Below, piece by piece: positions 1-7,693 of a stretch of DNA of 64,000 bases. Source of the stretch: Sulfurospirillum sp. UBA4058 (GTDB lineage: Bacteria; Campylobacterota; Campylobacteria; Campylobacterales; Sulfurospirillaceae). Made by a program: the position numbers and the translations under genes. Location: positions 77,718-141,717 of the forward strand of contig DFZK01000002.1 in NCBI GenBank assembly GCA_002382085.1, in the 5' to 3' direction. Below the pieces are notes generated by a model, which searched no databases, was not told the origin of the DNA, and worked only from the letters and a program-made list of their open reading frames with translations. Position 1 is the stretch's first letter. Every line of letters starts with the position of its first letter.

Positions 1-1632
1 ATTTCTAAAGAAATTTACGAAAATCCTCTTCCCGAAGCGTTTCTCAATGCATTGATGGATACGATTACGCATACATACGCCGTTTCCAAAGACGAGATCA
101 AAGCAAGCGAACGTATTTATACCGCAAGTACGCGCGACGTAACGGGAGAGGAGATTCAATTTGCGCTCAAGTACGAACCGCGCTATGCCTTATGGATTCT
201 TTCCGATATAAAAGAAACGCAAATAGTACGTGAATTTATCGAGCATTTTTTCGCCTACGTTATGCTTTTTGCAATCATACATGTCGTTTTGTTTTTTCTC
301 TTTAAAATCATTTCCGATGCGGAGAATAAACGTCGGGTCGATTTGTTATTTCAAGCCACGCACGATTCGCTCACGCATCTACCCAATCGCGCCTACTTCC
401 AACAATGCATCCATGATTGGATGTGTGAAAGTGCTCCGCCTTTTAGCCTTTTGTATATCGATTTGGATCATTTTAAAAACGTGAACGATAGTTTCGGACA
501 TCATTTCGGCGATTTACTCCTTATCGAATTTTCAAGGCGACTTTTACAGGTTAAGTCGCCTGAAAGTATCGCCATTCGACAAGGAGGCGACGAGTTTCTT
601 CTCTTAAGTTACGTCACGGATACGCATGAGCTTTTAGCCCAAGCTGACAAAATAATGCAAGAAATTTCCAAACCCTACCGTATCAAGCAGTTCAATTTCG
701 TAGTCGGAGCCAGCATCGGCATCGCCAAATATCCCGAACACGCCCAAAGTGAAGATATGCTCTTGCGTGCCGCCGACATTGCAATGTACGAAGCTAAAAA
801 ATATAAAAATAGCGTCCGCCTTTTTAGCCCTTCGATGCAAGAAGGATACCTTAATCGCGTCATGATGGAACATATGCTCCGTCAAGCGTTGGAGAAAGGA
901 GAGCTCTACATCGCGTATCAACCGCAAATCGATCGAAACGGTGCTTTGTACGGCGTCGAAGCCTTAGCTCGATGGCAAAGTGCGGAGTTAGGGCTCGTTC
1001 CGCCCGACCAATTCATACCGGTCGCCGAAGCTTCCGGATTGATGCCAAAACTCGGAGATTTTATCTTAAAACGAACGCTCGAAGAGATGCAACGCTTGCA
1101 AGAAAGCTTAAACGTACGCTTTCAAGTTTCCGTTAACATCTCGATCAAACAATTTATGGAAGTCAATTTTTTGGAAAAACTCACGCACGAAATCGAGAAA
1201 ACCAAACTCGACCGCCTTGCGATATGCCTCGAAATCACGGAGAGCCTCTTCATCGAAGATATTGACTATCTCCTACCGCTTCTACAAAAAATCCGCGATA
1301 TGGGACTTTACATCTCGATGGACGATTTCGGTACGGGCTACTCATCGCTCAATATTTTGCGAAAATTACCCGTCGACGAACTCAAAATCGATAAAAGTTT
1401 TATCGATACCCTCATGGAAGACCTTGCGGCAGAGAAAATGGTACAAAATATTATCACGATCGGTAACAACTTGGGATTGGTTGTTTTGGCGGAAGGCGTG
1501 GAAACCAAAGCGCAGGAAACCAAACTTTTGAGCTTAGGGTGCGATCGGTTTCAAGGCTATTTGTACGCTAAACCTTTGACCTACGACGCACTTCAAGCCT
1601 TTGTGGAAGAACAAAAACAAAACGACATGTAA
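1..1632 (+). CDS. GGDEF-EAL cyclic-di-GMP enzyme, 5' end cut by window edge
   Basis: The reading frame is open from base 1, so the N-terminus lies outside the window. The visible part has the end of what looks like an extracytoplasmic sensor region, one membrane helix (about residues 83-104 counted from the edge), an intact diguanylate cyclase motif (RQGGDEF, about 193-199) and an EAL phosphodiesterase domain (VEALARW, later DDFGTGYSS) running to the C-terminus. Both signature motifs are intact, so the protein could make or degrade c-di-GMP; which activity dominates cannot be read from sequence. It ends in front of a convergent gene, with the hairpin at 1639-1660 between them. Confidence 0.93.
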   Translation: MSKEIYENPLPEAFLNALMDTITHTYAVSKDEIKASERIYTASTRDVTGEEIQFALKYEPRYALWILSDIKETQIVREFIEHFFAYVMLFAIIHVVLFFLFKIISDAENKRRVDLLFQATHDSLTHLPNRAYFQQCIHDWMCESAPPFSLLYIDLDHFKNVNDSFGHHFGDLLLIEFSRRLLQVKSPESIAIRQGGDEFLLLSYVTDTHELLAQADKIMQEISKPYRIKQFNFVVGASIGIAKYPEHAQSEDMLLRAADIAMYEAKKYKNSVRLFSPSMQEGYLNRVMMEHMLRQALEKGELYIAYQPQIDRNGALYGVEALARWQSAELGLVPPDQFIPVAEASGLMPKLGDFILKRTLEEMQRLQESLNVRFQVSVNISIKQFMEVNFLEKLTHEIEKTKLDRLAICLEITESLFIEDIDYLLPLLQKIRDMGLYISMDDFGTGYSSLNILRKLPVDELKIDKSFIDTLMEDLAAEKMVQNIITIGNNLGLVVLAEGVETKAQETKLLSLGCDRFQGYLYAKPLTYDALQAFVEEQKQNDM

Positions 1633-1660
1633 AAAAAATGCCTCATCCAAAGATGAGGCA
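1631..1660 (-). terminator. Rho-independent terminator for the tail-collar gene
   Basis: A 9-bp stem TGCCTCATC/GATGAGGCA (1639-1647 with 1652-1660) with loop CAAA is followed on the minus strand by eight T residues (1638-1631). It sits just downstream of the stop codon of the minus-strand gene at 1666. On the plus strand there is no T run after the stem. Confidence 0.8.
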
Positions 1661-1665
1661 AAAGG

Positions 1666-1911
1666 CTAATACGCGCGCATCGGGTAGATACCCTGAACGG
1701 CGATATAATACTCTAACCCCGAAAGAGGTGCCGTATTTTTTAAATTAGGAAGACAAAAGGTGCTATGACCGTCTCCGCCGTAGGTCGTTCCTAAAAGCGA
1801 AAACAACGCTTGGTTCTGTGAGATTGGCAACGAACGCCCGTCGCACACCATCCACCCTTCCATCGCAAAATGAAATGCAAACAACTGAATCTGACCCAAT
1901 ACGAAATCCAT
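1666..1911 (-). CDS. Short phage tail-collar / MdpB-type protein
   Basis: An 81-residue protein resembling the N-terminal unit of tail-collar (microcystin-dependent protein) families. Typical features are the start MDFVLGQIQLFAF, the EGWMVCDGRSLPIS segment, LFSLLGTTYGGDG, and a final FCLPNL. Family members are usually about 170 residues or have longer C-terminal domains, so this is a single short module. A strong ribosome site (AGGAGG) lies just before the ATG. It forms a single-gene unit with its own terminator. In other bacteria such proteins occur in phage tails or as free-standing genes of unknown role; no other phage gene is nearby, so a structural prophage role is unlikely here. Confidence 0.75.
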   Translation of the reverse strand: MDFVLGQIQLFAFHFAMEGWMVCDGRSLPISQNQALFSLLGTTYGGDGHSTFCLPNLKNTAPLSGLEYYIAVQGIYPMRAY

Positions 1912-2005
1912 ACCTACCTCCTTTACCTAAAGATAGCTGATTATAGCACAAAAGACTCAAGAGGTAAAAACCTTGTAGTCTCCATCTGACATGTCAAAGC
2001 GTCGG

Positions 2006-2776
2006 TTAGTCTAAAACTCTTTTTTGCGCTAATGCATCTATCGTGATGCTCTTTCGTAACGGTAACTCGTCGCTTGAAGGGGCGAGCAAATTGGTCGCAA
2101 AAAAGTAAATACCTTTAGAACTCTCGACATAACCGACATACCAACCGTGATGTTCTGCGTTTTTCGGAACCGCCCATCCCGTTTTAGCACGTATCACGTA
2201 GCGTTCACCCCGCTCGTCGATCATCATTTTTTTCAGCAGCTCCATGTCGCTTTGACGAAACGGAAGTTCGCTTCGATAGAGTTTTTTAAGAAAGGCGATT
2301 TGCTCTTGCGCACTGATGCGAAGCTTCCCGTCCAACCAAAAACGCTCAACGTTATCGCCTGTTTTTTCGTTTCCGTAGTGCAGTTTTTTAAGGTAACTAT
2401 CGTATTTTTCCAAACCTATTTGACGTGCAAAACGTTGATAGCACCAAACACACGAGGTTTTAAAGGCACTCTCTAACGTCTGATCTTTGTTCCATGCGGG
2501 AATACTTCGCTCAATTTTATCCCAAACGATACTACTTTGGTCGTTAACGACGTTTTGGTCTAAAGCGATCAGCGTATTGGGGATTTTAAACGTAGACGCA
2601 GGCAAAAGAGGCATTTTGACACGCGCTTCGTTATAGACGAAACGCTCTTTGCCGTCGAGCGATTCGATCAGCATCGCTCCTTTGATCCCGTAATCCTCAA
2701 AAAGTTTTGCAAGGGTTGCATCATCGTTGGCAAAAAGCGACAACATAGAAACAAAAATCAGCACGAATCCTCTCAT
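2006..2776 (-). CDS. Class D (OXA-type) beta-lactamase
   Basis: A 256-residue secreted enzyme that hydrolyses beta-lactams through an acyl-serine. An N-terminal signal peptide (about 1-16) is followed by all class D motifs: STFK (Ser61, Lys64, preceded by LLPA and followed by IPNTLIAL), SCV (108-110), YGN (134-136), Trp147 in FWLDG, and KTG (198-200) followed by a WYVG segment. Length is usual for the family. It stands alone on the minus strand, with no integron or insertion sequence beside it, which points to a resident chromosomal gene rather than a recently mobilised cassette. The substrate range cannot be inferred from these motifs. Confidence 0.95.
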   Translation of the reverse strand: MRGFVLIFVSMLSLFANDDATLAKLFEDYGIKGAMLIESLDGKERFVYNEARVKMPLLPASTFKIPNTLIALDQNVVNDQSSIVWDKIERSIPAWNKDQTLESAFKTSCVWCYQRFARQIGLEKYDSYLKKLHYGNEKTGDNVERFWLDGKLRISAQEQIAFLKKLYRSELPFRQSDMELLKKMMIDERGERYVIRAKTGWAVPKNAEHHGWYVGYVESSKGIYFFATNLLAPSSDELPLRKSITIDALAQKRVLD

Positions 2777-2838
2777 GACAAAACTCCTTTTGGTATTGGA
2801 AAATCGTAACTATTGGTTAGCTAGCATTGTGATTTATT

Positions 2839-3222
2839 TTACCACACCGCATCATGAAAATGATTCAAAATCTTCTCGTCTTTGGTTAAAAGTTTGCTTT
2901 CCTGACTCATAGCATGGGCTACGATAATGCGATCAAACGGGTCGCGCGTCCAGTCGATAAGCATGGCTTTTTGGATGACTTCACTAAAACTACCATCCTC
3001 TATTTTAAGCCCTATCATTGCGCCGAGATCTCCTAAAATATTGTAAGGCGTTTCGCTAATACGTCCAATCTCATGTAAAAACTTAAGTTCCAATTCGACC
3101 ATCGGAGAGATGAAAAGTTGACTTGCTTGCTCGATGGCTTCGAGTGCTTTGGGTGAGAATTTTTCAAGTTCTTTTTGCCTCAACCACACGACGATGTGCG
3201 TATCTAGATAAAGGGCTTCCAT
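2839..3222 (-). CDS. PIN-domain toxin, VapC-type
   Basis: A 127-residue PIN-domain protein, the family of toxin RNases that cut tRNA or other RNA with Mg2+. It starts MEALYLDTHIVVWL, with the first conserved Asp in LDTH. A conserved Glu lies in PMVELEL, and further acidic residues lie in RDPFDRIIVAHA and LLTKDEKI. Its start overlaps the end of the antitoxin gene by 19 bases, so the two are translationally coupled with the antitoxin first, the usual order. The RNA target cannot be predicted. Confidence 0.88.
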   Translation of the reverse strand: MEALYLDTHIVVWLRQKELEKFSPKALEAIEQASQLFISPMVELELKFLHEIGRISETPYNILGDLGAMIGLKIEDGSFSEVIQKAMLIDWTRDPFDRIIVAHAMSQESKLLTKDEKILNHFHDAVW

Positions 3223-3431
3223 TCACCCTCCCACGATGTGTTGATGAGTTCCTCATCGCTTGCGGTGGTAATCTTTTTAGCAATGATTTTATCGAGGCGA
3301 GAAGGACGCTGTTCAGGCACAATGCGCAATAGTTTACCTTTACGCGAAATCTCAAGAAGCTCGCCTTTTTCAGCTACGGCATCTAAAAGATTGTAAAGAT
3401 TTTCACGAAGTTTTGAGGGAGTGACAACCAT
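3204..3431 (-). CDS. Phd/YefM-family antitoxin
   Basis: A 75-residue antitoxin partner of the PIN toxin. The N-terminal half (MVVTPSKLRENLYNLLDAVA, then LEISRKGKLLRIVP) has the DNA-binding fold of Phd/YefM proteins, which bind their own promoter. The acidic and aromatic C-terminus (EELINTSWEGEWKPF) is the kind of flexible tail that wraps the toxin. A good sigma-70 promoter with palindromes lies immediately upstream (3436-3500), consistent with autoregulation. Pairing of a Phd-type antitoxin with a PIN toxin is common. Confidence 0.85.
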   Translation of the reverse strand: MVVTPSKLRENLYNLLDAVAEKGELLEISRKGKLLRIVPEQRPSRLDKIIAKKITTASDEELINTSWEGEWKPFI

Positions 3432-3435
3432 CTTT

Positions 3436-3500
3436 GCTCCTTATAGTCAATTAGGAGCATTATACAATTACGTACGTTACAAGTCAAACGGCGTACGTAA
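3436..3500 (-). promoter_or_regulatory. Promoter and probable operator of the toxin-antitoxin operon
   Basis: On the minus strand, TTGACT (3487-3482) and TATAAT (3464-3459) are 17 bases apart, a near-consensus sigma-70 promoter. Two inverted repeats overlap it. The 9-bp arms TTACGTACG (3468-3476) and CGTACGTAA (3492-3500) span the -35 and spacer. The arms GCTCCT (3436-3441) and AGGAGC (3453-3458) lie between the -10 and the antitoxin start and include its Shine-Dalgarno sequence. Both fit binding sites for an autorepressing antitoxin; this is inferred from position and symmetry. Confidence 0.65.
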
Positions 3501-3534
3501 ATAGTTCATTTTATCTTTACATGTAAAGCCAACA

Positions 3535-4047
3535 TCACCCTTCCGTAGGATTTTTGGGACCGTCAAGTTGAAGTTCGTAAAAAGCCAAGTCAAGCCATTG
3601 ACCAAATTTATAGCCAGCTTTGTGGACAATCCCCGAAAGCACAAAGCCTAGTTTTTCGTGCAGATGAATACTCTTGGTGTTGGAAGCGTCGATGCCGGCG
3701 ACGATGGTGGCGTACCCTTTAGCATTGGCACCCTCTATGATGGTTTCAAGCAACGCTTTTCCAAAACCGTGCTTGCGAAAATCTTTGTGAACGTACACCG
3801 AATGCTCAATCGTGTATTTGTAAGCGGGACTGCTCCGAAAAGAGCCGTACGTGGCGTACCCTACAACACTTTCCTCATGTTCGTACACCCACAAAGGATA
3901 ACCCTCTTTTTGTTTGGTCTGAAACCACGACACGCGTTCTTCTAAGGTTTTGGCTTTGTAGGTATAAACGGCGGTGGTGTTTAAAATAGCATCGTTGTAA
4001 ATCGCTAAAATTGCTTCCAAATCCTTTTCAGTCGCATAACGAATCAT
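3535..4047 (-). CDS. GNAT acetyltransferase, phosphinothricin/methionine-sulfoximine type
   Basis: A 170-residue N-acetyltransferase of the Pat/MnaT (YncA) group, which acetylates small amino-acid analogues such as methionine sulfoximine or phosphinothricin using acetyl-CoA. The start MIRYATEKDLEAILAIYN is typical. The acetyl-CoA-binding loop is RKHGFGKALLE, and GFVLSGIVHKAGYKFGQWLDLAFYE is cut into characteristic short blocks near the end. The ATG at 4047 was chosen because homologues begin there; an upstream GTG at 4071 is in frame. It lies 36 bases after nifQ and may be co-transcribed with rpoN-nifQ. The true substrate is unknown. Confidence 0.85.
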   Translation of the reverse strand: MIRYATEKDLEAILAIYNDAILNTTAVYTYKAKTLEERVSWFQTKQKEGYPLWVYEHEESVVGYATYGSFRSSPAYKYTIEHSVYVHKDFRKHGFGKALLETIIEGANAKGYATIVAGIDASNTKSIHLHEKLGFVLSGIVHKAGYKFGQWLDLAFYELQLDGPKNPTEG

Positions 4048-4083
4048 CGTATCTTCTTTGTAGGGATACACTAAAATGCGCGC

Positions 4084-4419
4084 TTAGCCTACCAATCGAC
4101 AGGCAAAACAGTTGGTTTGGTCTTTACATGTAAAGCACGCAGGGGCTACAAGACCTAGCGAATCGTAGATAAATTTTTTCCACAGCTTATCGGCGGGTTT
4201 CAGCTCGAAGAGTTTGGGAAAGTGGCACTTCATGTATTTGCCCATCTGCACGCGGTTTTTAAAACCCATGTCTTCGTACAAGTGGCGTTCTCGCATCGAC
4301 ATTGCCGCGACGTGCGGAGCGATGACGTATTTGGAGTAACGATTTTTGGCGTAACCTTGTAAGAAGATCGTTACCGTCGTTTCTATTTTTAGCCGTTCAT
4401 CTTTCGTATAGGGGCTCAT
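4084..4419 (-). CDS. nifQ: NifQ-like molybdenum donor protein with altered Cys motif
   Basis: A 111-residue protein matching NifQ, which delivers Mo to the FeMo-cofactor assembly path. The family blocks are visible: HLYEDMGFKNR, HFPKLFELKP, DKLWKKFIYD, then a C-terminal Cys cluster. NifQ usually has Cx4Cx2Cx5C; here the motif is APACFTCKDQTNCFAC, with the first Cys replaced by Leu and an additional Cys near the C-terminus, giving Cx2Cx5Cx2C. The protein is shorter than proteobacterial NifQ because the N-terminal part is reduced. The start overlaps the rpoN stop by four bases (ATGA), so the two genes are coupled. Confidence 0.8.
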   Translation of the reverse strand: MSPYTKDERLKIETTVTIFLQGYAKNRYSKYVIAPHVAAMSMRERHLYEDMGFKNRVQMGKYMKCHFPKLFELKPADKLWKKFIYDSLGLVAPACFTCKDQTNCFACRLVG

Positions 4420-5645
4420 GCTTGTACCTTGTAAATTTTTTTGCGCTCTTTGGACGATGCGACGTTCATCAACTTTCGGTATTTCGTAATCGTGCGTCTG
4501 ACCATTTTGATGTTAAAGCGTTTCTCGATTCGTTCGAGTAAATCGTCGTCAGTTAAAGGCTCTTCTTTGTTTTCGTATTCGATTTGTTGGTTAATAAAAT
4601 TTTTGATCTCGGAAGACGAAAGCTCTTTGGTCGCTACCGCGTTGGTAAAAAACGACTTCAACGGGAAAATGCCCTGTTTCGATTCGACGTATTTGTTTGA
4701 AATCGCCCGCGAAATCGTCGATTCGGCAAAAGAGAGTTCATCGGCGAGATGGCTCATATTGAGCGGTCTAAGCTCGCCTCCGACGAAAAAAGAGAGCTGC
4801 TTTTCGACGATTAAAAGCACGATTTTATACAACGTACTTTTGCGCAGTTCCAAGAGATTGACGATGTCGCGCGCCTCTTTGAGCTTATCTTTAATGGAGT
4901 CGTTTTTGCTCGAAAACGGTTCTTGAATCACGATGTCGGGGTAATATTCGTTATTGATCCGAAGCCGTATATCTTCGTCCACTTCCACGTAAAAATCGGG
5001 AATAATCTGCTTGGGCGAGGCTTGATACTCCAATGCCGGCGGATTGGAAAATTTCTTCACGACCGCCCTTGCCTCTTCGAAACGGTGATGCTTGGAAAAC
5101 TTATCGACTTTGTGCATCTGTTCGATCATCTTCAACACGAGATAATAAAGCTCGTCGTCGATTTCGTCGCTCATCGCATCGAGTTGAAAGACAAACGATT
5201 CGTGAGCGTCTAGCGCACCGACGCCGTAAGGCTCGATCTTCGAAAAACGTTGACGAATACGTTCGACGTACTCTTGATAAACGTTACATGTAAGGGCAAT
5301 TTGTTCGATATCGCCGTCAAAATAGCCCTCTTCATTGATATCGCAGAGTATCTCGTGGGCGACTTTTTGCGAAACGGGCGTGGGAAAAAGCGGAGGCACG
5401 ATTTGTTCGAGTATCTTTTCATGCAACGACTCATGGCTCAAGACCAACTCTTCTACCATTCCGTGACTGCTAGAACCCATCGTATGTTCATACGGACGTT
5501 TGACCTCTAAAAACGGATTTTCGTACGAAAGCGTTTCGAGATGCGTACTGAGCTCTTGAAGCGGTAGCTGTAACAACGGGAGCCAAAGTTTTAGCGAGAG
5601 ATTCAAACTCTGCTTTTGTTTAAATTCTAGATTGATACTTCTCAT
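4416..5645 (-). CDS. rpoN: RNA polymerase sigma-54 factor
   Basis: A 409-residue sigma-54, the sigma factor for -24/-12 promoters that need an AAA+ activator. The N-terminal region I is Gln/Leu-rich (FKQKQSLNLSLKLWLPLLQL). The C-terminal half has the helix-turn-helix (FAESTISRAISNKYV) and the RpoN box (VRRTITKYRKLM), which reads the -24 element. In Campylobacterota it also serves flagellar genes. Its place beside nifQ and next to the nif operons, several of which show -24/-12 promoters, suggests a direct link with nitrogen fixation. It is 160 bases downstream of the ferredoxin gene, separated by a probable terminator. Confidence 0.96.
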   Translation of the reverse strand: MRSINLEFKQKQSLNLSLKLWLPLLQLPLQELSTHLETLSYENPFLEVKRPYEHTMGSSSHGMVEELVLSHESLHEKILEQIVPPLFPTPVSQKVAHEILCDINEEGYFDGDIEQIALTCNVYQEYVERIRQRFSKIEPYGVGALDAHESFVFQLDAMSDEIDDELYYLVLKMIEQMHKVDKFSKHHRFEEARAVVKKFSNPPALEYQASPKQIIPDFYVEVDEDIRLRINNEYYPDIVIQEPFSSKNDSIKDKLKEARDIVNLLELRKSTLYKIVLLIVEKQLSFFVGGELRPLNMSHLADELSFAESTISRAISNKYVESKQGIFPLKSFFTNAVATKELSSSEIKNFINQQIEYENKEEPLTDDDLLERIEKRFNIKMVRRTITKYRKLMNVASSKERKKIYKVQA

Positions 5646-5760
5646 GCAAAAAGTATGCCCTATTTATGAGCTAATTTTGCTTTTTTCTTGATTAATTTTT
5701 ATGCATTTTAAAAGAGATTTTACAAAAATGTTCTATGCGTTTCAAGCGGGAGAGAAAGAG

Positions 5761-5787
5761 GCTACGCGGGATGTTGGCATGCGTAGC
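5761..5787 (-). terminator. Probable terminator after the nifX-to-ferredoxin operon
   Basis: The inverted repeat GCTACGC (5761-5767) / GCGTAGC (5781-5787) has a 13-base loop. It is followed on the minus strand by a pyrimidine-rich CTCTTTCTCTC stretch and lies 19 bases after the ferredoxin stop. The T run is imperfect, so termination may be partial and allow some read-through to rpoN. Confidence 0.5.
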
Positions 5788-5805
5788 GACTCTTGAAAAG
5801 AAGGA

Positions 5806-6102
5806 TTAGTATTTGATGCGAACGACGCCGTTTGGCTTTTCGATTTTCATTTGACACGAAAGGCGCGTATTGGGCGTACACGTACTGGCAAGAATCTCTT
5901 TTAGCACTTTGATCTCTTTGTCGGTTTTAGGCGATAAAAACTCCATACCTTGAACGATTTCCACGGCACACGTTCCGCATTGACCGTCACGACAACCAAA
6001 CGGTAAGGCACTTCCGCTTGCTTCTACGACGTCTTGAATGGTAGCACCCGGCTTAACGTTAACGGCTAAAAAGTCGTTGATAATTTCTACTCTTGTTGTC
6101 AT
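5806..6102 (-). CDS. [2Fe-2S] ferredoxin
   Basis: A 98-residue plant/vertebrate-type ferredoxin. Cluster ligands are Cys37, Cys42 and Cys45 (FGCRDGQCGTC) and Cys83 (RLSCQM); Cys75 is extra. It is the last gene of the nifX operon, 10 bases after a ferredoxin-like gene that has lost most ligands. An electron-transfer role in nitrogenase reduction or cofactor assembly is inferred from context. The start ATG follows a reasonable ribosome site. Confidence 0.9.
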   Translation of the reverse strand: MTTRVEIINDFLAVNVKPGATIQDVVEASGSALPFGCRDGQCGTCAVEIVQGMEFLSPKTDKEIKVLKEILASTCTPNTRLSCQMKIEKPNGVVRIKY

Positions 6103-6112
6103 GGTTGATCCT

Positions 6113-6451
6113 TTACTTTTTAAATGGTTTAATCAAAACGTCGCCCTTAATCATCATCATCGAAGCGATGCGCACTTTCGGGCTTACGGTAAATTGTTGA
6201 CAAATATCGGCGTCTTCTTGGCTAATCGCACCTAATTTAACGAGTTCGTCAAGCTCTTCGTCTTCCATATAACTCGTCGGTTCCTCATCGCTAATATGCT
6301 CAACGCTAATGAGACACGTCGAATGATCTTTGGGATCAAACATAATAGGAATCCCTTTTTCTTTCGCTAAACGCACCACGGGTTCACCGATTTTGGCATC
6401 GTAAATACCGTCTTTTTCGGTGTCAAAATGCATAAAAATCACTTTGGCCAT
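6113..6451 (-). CDS. Ferredoxin-fold protein lacking most cluster cysteines
   Basis: A 112-residue protein whose layout follows a [2Fe-2S] ferredoxin: a GIPIMFDPKDHSTCLISVEH segment replaces the usual Cx4CxxC loop, an EELDELVKLGAIS helix follows, and VSPKVRIASMM corresponds to the segment with the fourth ligand. Only Cys46 of the four ligands remains; Pro40 and Ala97 stand at ligand positions, and Cys84 is elsewhere. It therefore probably cannot hold a normal [2Fe-2S] cluster. It lies between nifZ and the intact ferredoxin with 10-15 base gaps. A protective or scaffold role, as with Shethna-type proteins, is possible but unproven. Confidence 0.65.
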   Translation of the reverse strand: MAKVIFMHFDTEKDGIYDAKIGEPVVRLAKEKGIPIMFDPKDHSTCLISVEHISDEEPTSYMEDEELDELVKLGAISQEDADICQQFTVSPKVRIASMMMIKGDVLIKPFKK

Positions 6452-6466
6452 AACACTTCCTCCTTA

Positions 6467-6835
6467 CTAAGATTTGTTTTTATAATGCTCACTCATCCAC
6501 GCATGTTCTTCGGCTTCGAGATCGCGATAAGGCTCCATCGCCTCTAATTCGTGTTCCCTGCATCCGATCACTTCCACAACGGCCTCGGCGTCTAAAAAGT
6601 GTACCTCGTAAACGCGTATGACTTGTAAAAAATCCCCGACGGATCGAACGTAACCGATCGAGCCTTTTTTGATCATCACTTCGCCGATTTGAAGGTACGG
6701 ATACGTTCCGTCGTTTTTCACGTCTTCAAGCAGTTTTACCTTCTGTCCGAGAAAAAATTTTGCTTTGGCTTCGTCTTTTCCAGACAACTTTGCCGTTACC
6801 GTATCGTGCAATACGACGCTTGGATCAACAATCAC
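6467..6835 (-). CDS. nifZ: NifZ nitrogenase maturation protein
   Basis: A 122-residue NifZ, which helps P-cluster formation in the MoFe protein. Family blocks are GQKVKLLEDVKNDGTYP, GSIGYVRSVGDFLQ, YEVHFLDAEAVVEVIGC and REHELEAM. The start chosen is the GTG at 6835, which has a strong AAGGAGG five bases upstream; the longer in-frame extension to 6922 has no family similarity and would run well into nifW. With this start it overlaps the end of nifW by 11 bases, indicating translational coupling. Confidence 0.85.
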   Translation of the reverse strand: MIVDPSVVLHDTVTAKLSGKDEAKAKFFLGQKVKLLEDVKNDGTYPYLQIGEVMIKKGSIGYVRSVGDFLQVIRVYEVHFLDAEAVVEVIGCREHELEAMEPYRDLEAEEHAWMSEHYKNKS

Positions 6836-7160
6836 AACTGCCTCCTTTTTGCGAAGACGTCGTACACGAAGCACACCCTTTGGCATGTCCGTCTTCCGCC
6901 ATACCCCACACTTCCGCGGCACTCGGGGAATGCCCGTGTTTATAGTCCATATAGACGCGCATCAAAGCAAACTTTAAAAAATCCATCAAGTATTTTTCAT
7001 CGCCTTTGTAAAATTCAAAGCCCTTTTTAATCAACGTGCCGTACTCTTTCATAATGTGAAAACGCTTGACTTGAACGATGTGTTCGTCATACTCGATAGC
7101 AAAAAAATCAAAGTAGTCTTCTGCCGCTCTTAATTGATAAAATTGCTCTAGCGTTCTCAT
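6825..7160 (-). CDS. nifW: NifW nitrogenase-stabilising protein
   Basis: A 111-residue NifW, a protein that binds MoFe protein and helps protect or mature it. The N-terminal half is typical: LEQFYQLRAAEDYFDFF, YDEHIVQVKRFHIMKEY. The C-terminus has a Cys-rich tail (CASCTTSSQKGGSCDC) with four cysteines that is not a standard NifW feature; it could bind metal. The gene sits 10 bases after nifF and overlaps nifZ. Confidence 0.88.
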   Translation of the reverse strand: MRTLEQFYQLRAAEDYFDFFAIEYDEHIVQVKRFHIMKEYGTLIKKGFEFYKGDEKYLMDFLKFALMRVYMDYKHGHSPSAAEVWGMAEDGHAKGCASCTTSSQKGGSCDC

Positions 7161-7170
7161 ATCGTATCCT

Positions 7171-7689
7171 TTACGCCAATTCTTTTTTAAGCTGCGCTAT
7201 CCAATTTTCGATACGCTCTTCGGTTTTGTCTTCTTCATTGATATTGTCGATCGCAAGACCGCAAAATTGATTTCCGACCACTGCCAAACTCGCCTCGTAG
7301 TCGTAATCGCTTGCATCGGTAAAACCGATTATTTTTGCACCGGATTTGGAAAAAATCTGGTAAAACTTGCCCAAAGCACTGCAAAAATGTTCTCCGTGCG
7401 TTTTACTATCTCCCGCACCGAAAAATGCCATCGTTTTACCCTTAAAATCGATGTTTTCGGACGTAATCTCAAAAAGAGCGTCGACCCAACTAAAATGCAC
7501 GTCGCCTTGTCCCCATGTCGAACTTCCAAAGAAAAGAACGTCAAATTCTTCGAATTGTTCCACGCTATCGAAGTCGTCTTCCATCAAAACGCACGCGTCG
7601 TCTTCTACCTCAAACGCTTCTTTCAACGCTTCGGCGATTTGAGTCGTATTGCCGCCCGCACTCGCGTAAAAAATACCGATATTTGCCAT
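7171..7689 (-). CDS. nifF: Flavodoxin
   Basis: A 172-residue flavodoxin. The FMN phosphate loop is at the N-terminus (FYASAGGNTTQIAEAL), followed by the FFGSSTWGQGDVHFSW and FFGAGDSKTHGEHF loops that surround the isoalloxazine ring. Long-chain flavodoxins of this size are the electron donors to NifH in many diazotrophs, and the gene's place between a DUF269 gene and nifW supports the nifF name. It could also serve general metabolism. Confidence 0.9.
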   Translation of the reverse strand: MANIGIFYASAGGNTTQIAEALKEAFEVEDDACVLMEDDFDSVEQFEEFDVLFFGSSTWGQGDVHFSWVDALFEITSENIDFKGKTMAFFGAGDSKTHGEHFCSALGKFYQIFSKSGAKIIGFTDASDYDYEASLAVVGNQFCGLAIDNINEEDKTEERIENWIAQLKKELA

Positions 7690-7693
7690 CGTG

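Noticed and set aside
6836..6922. Longer N-terminus of nifZ
   Set aside because: The extra 29 residues have no family similarity and overlap nifW deeply; the GTG at 6835 has a strong ribosome site.
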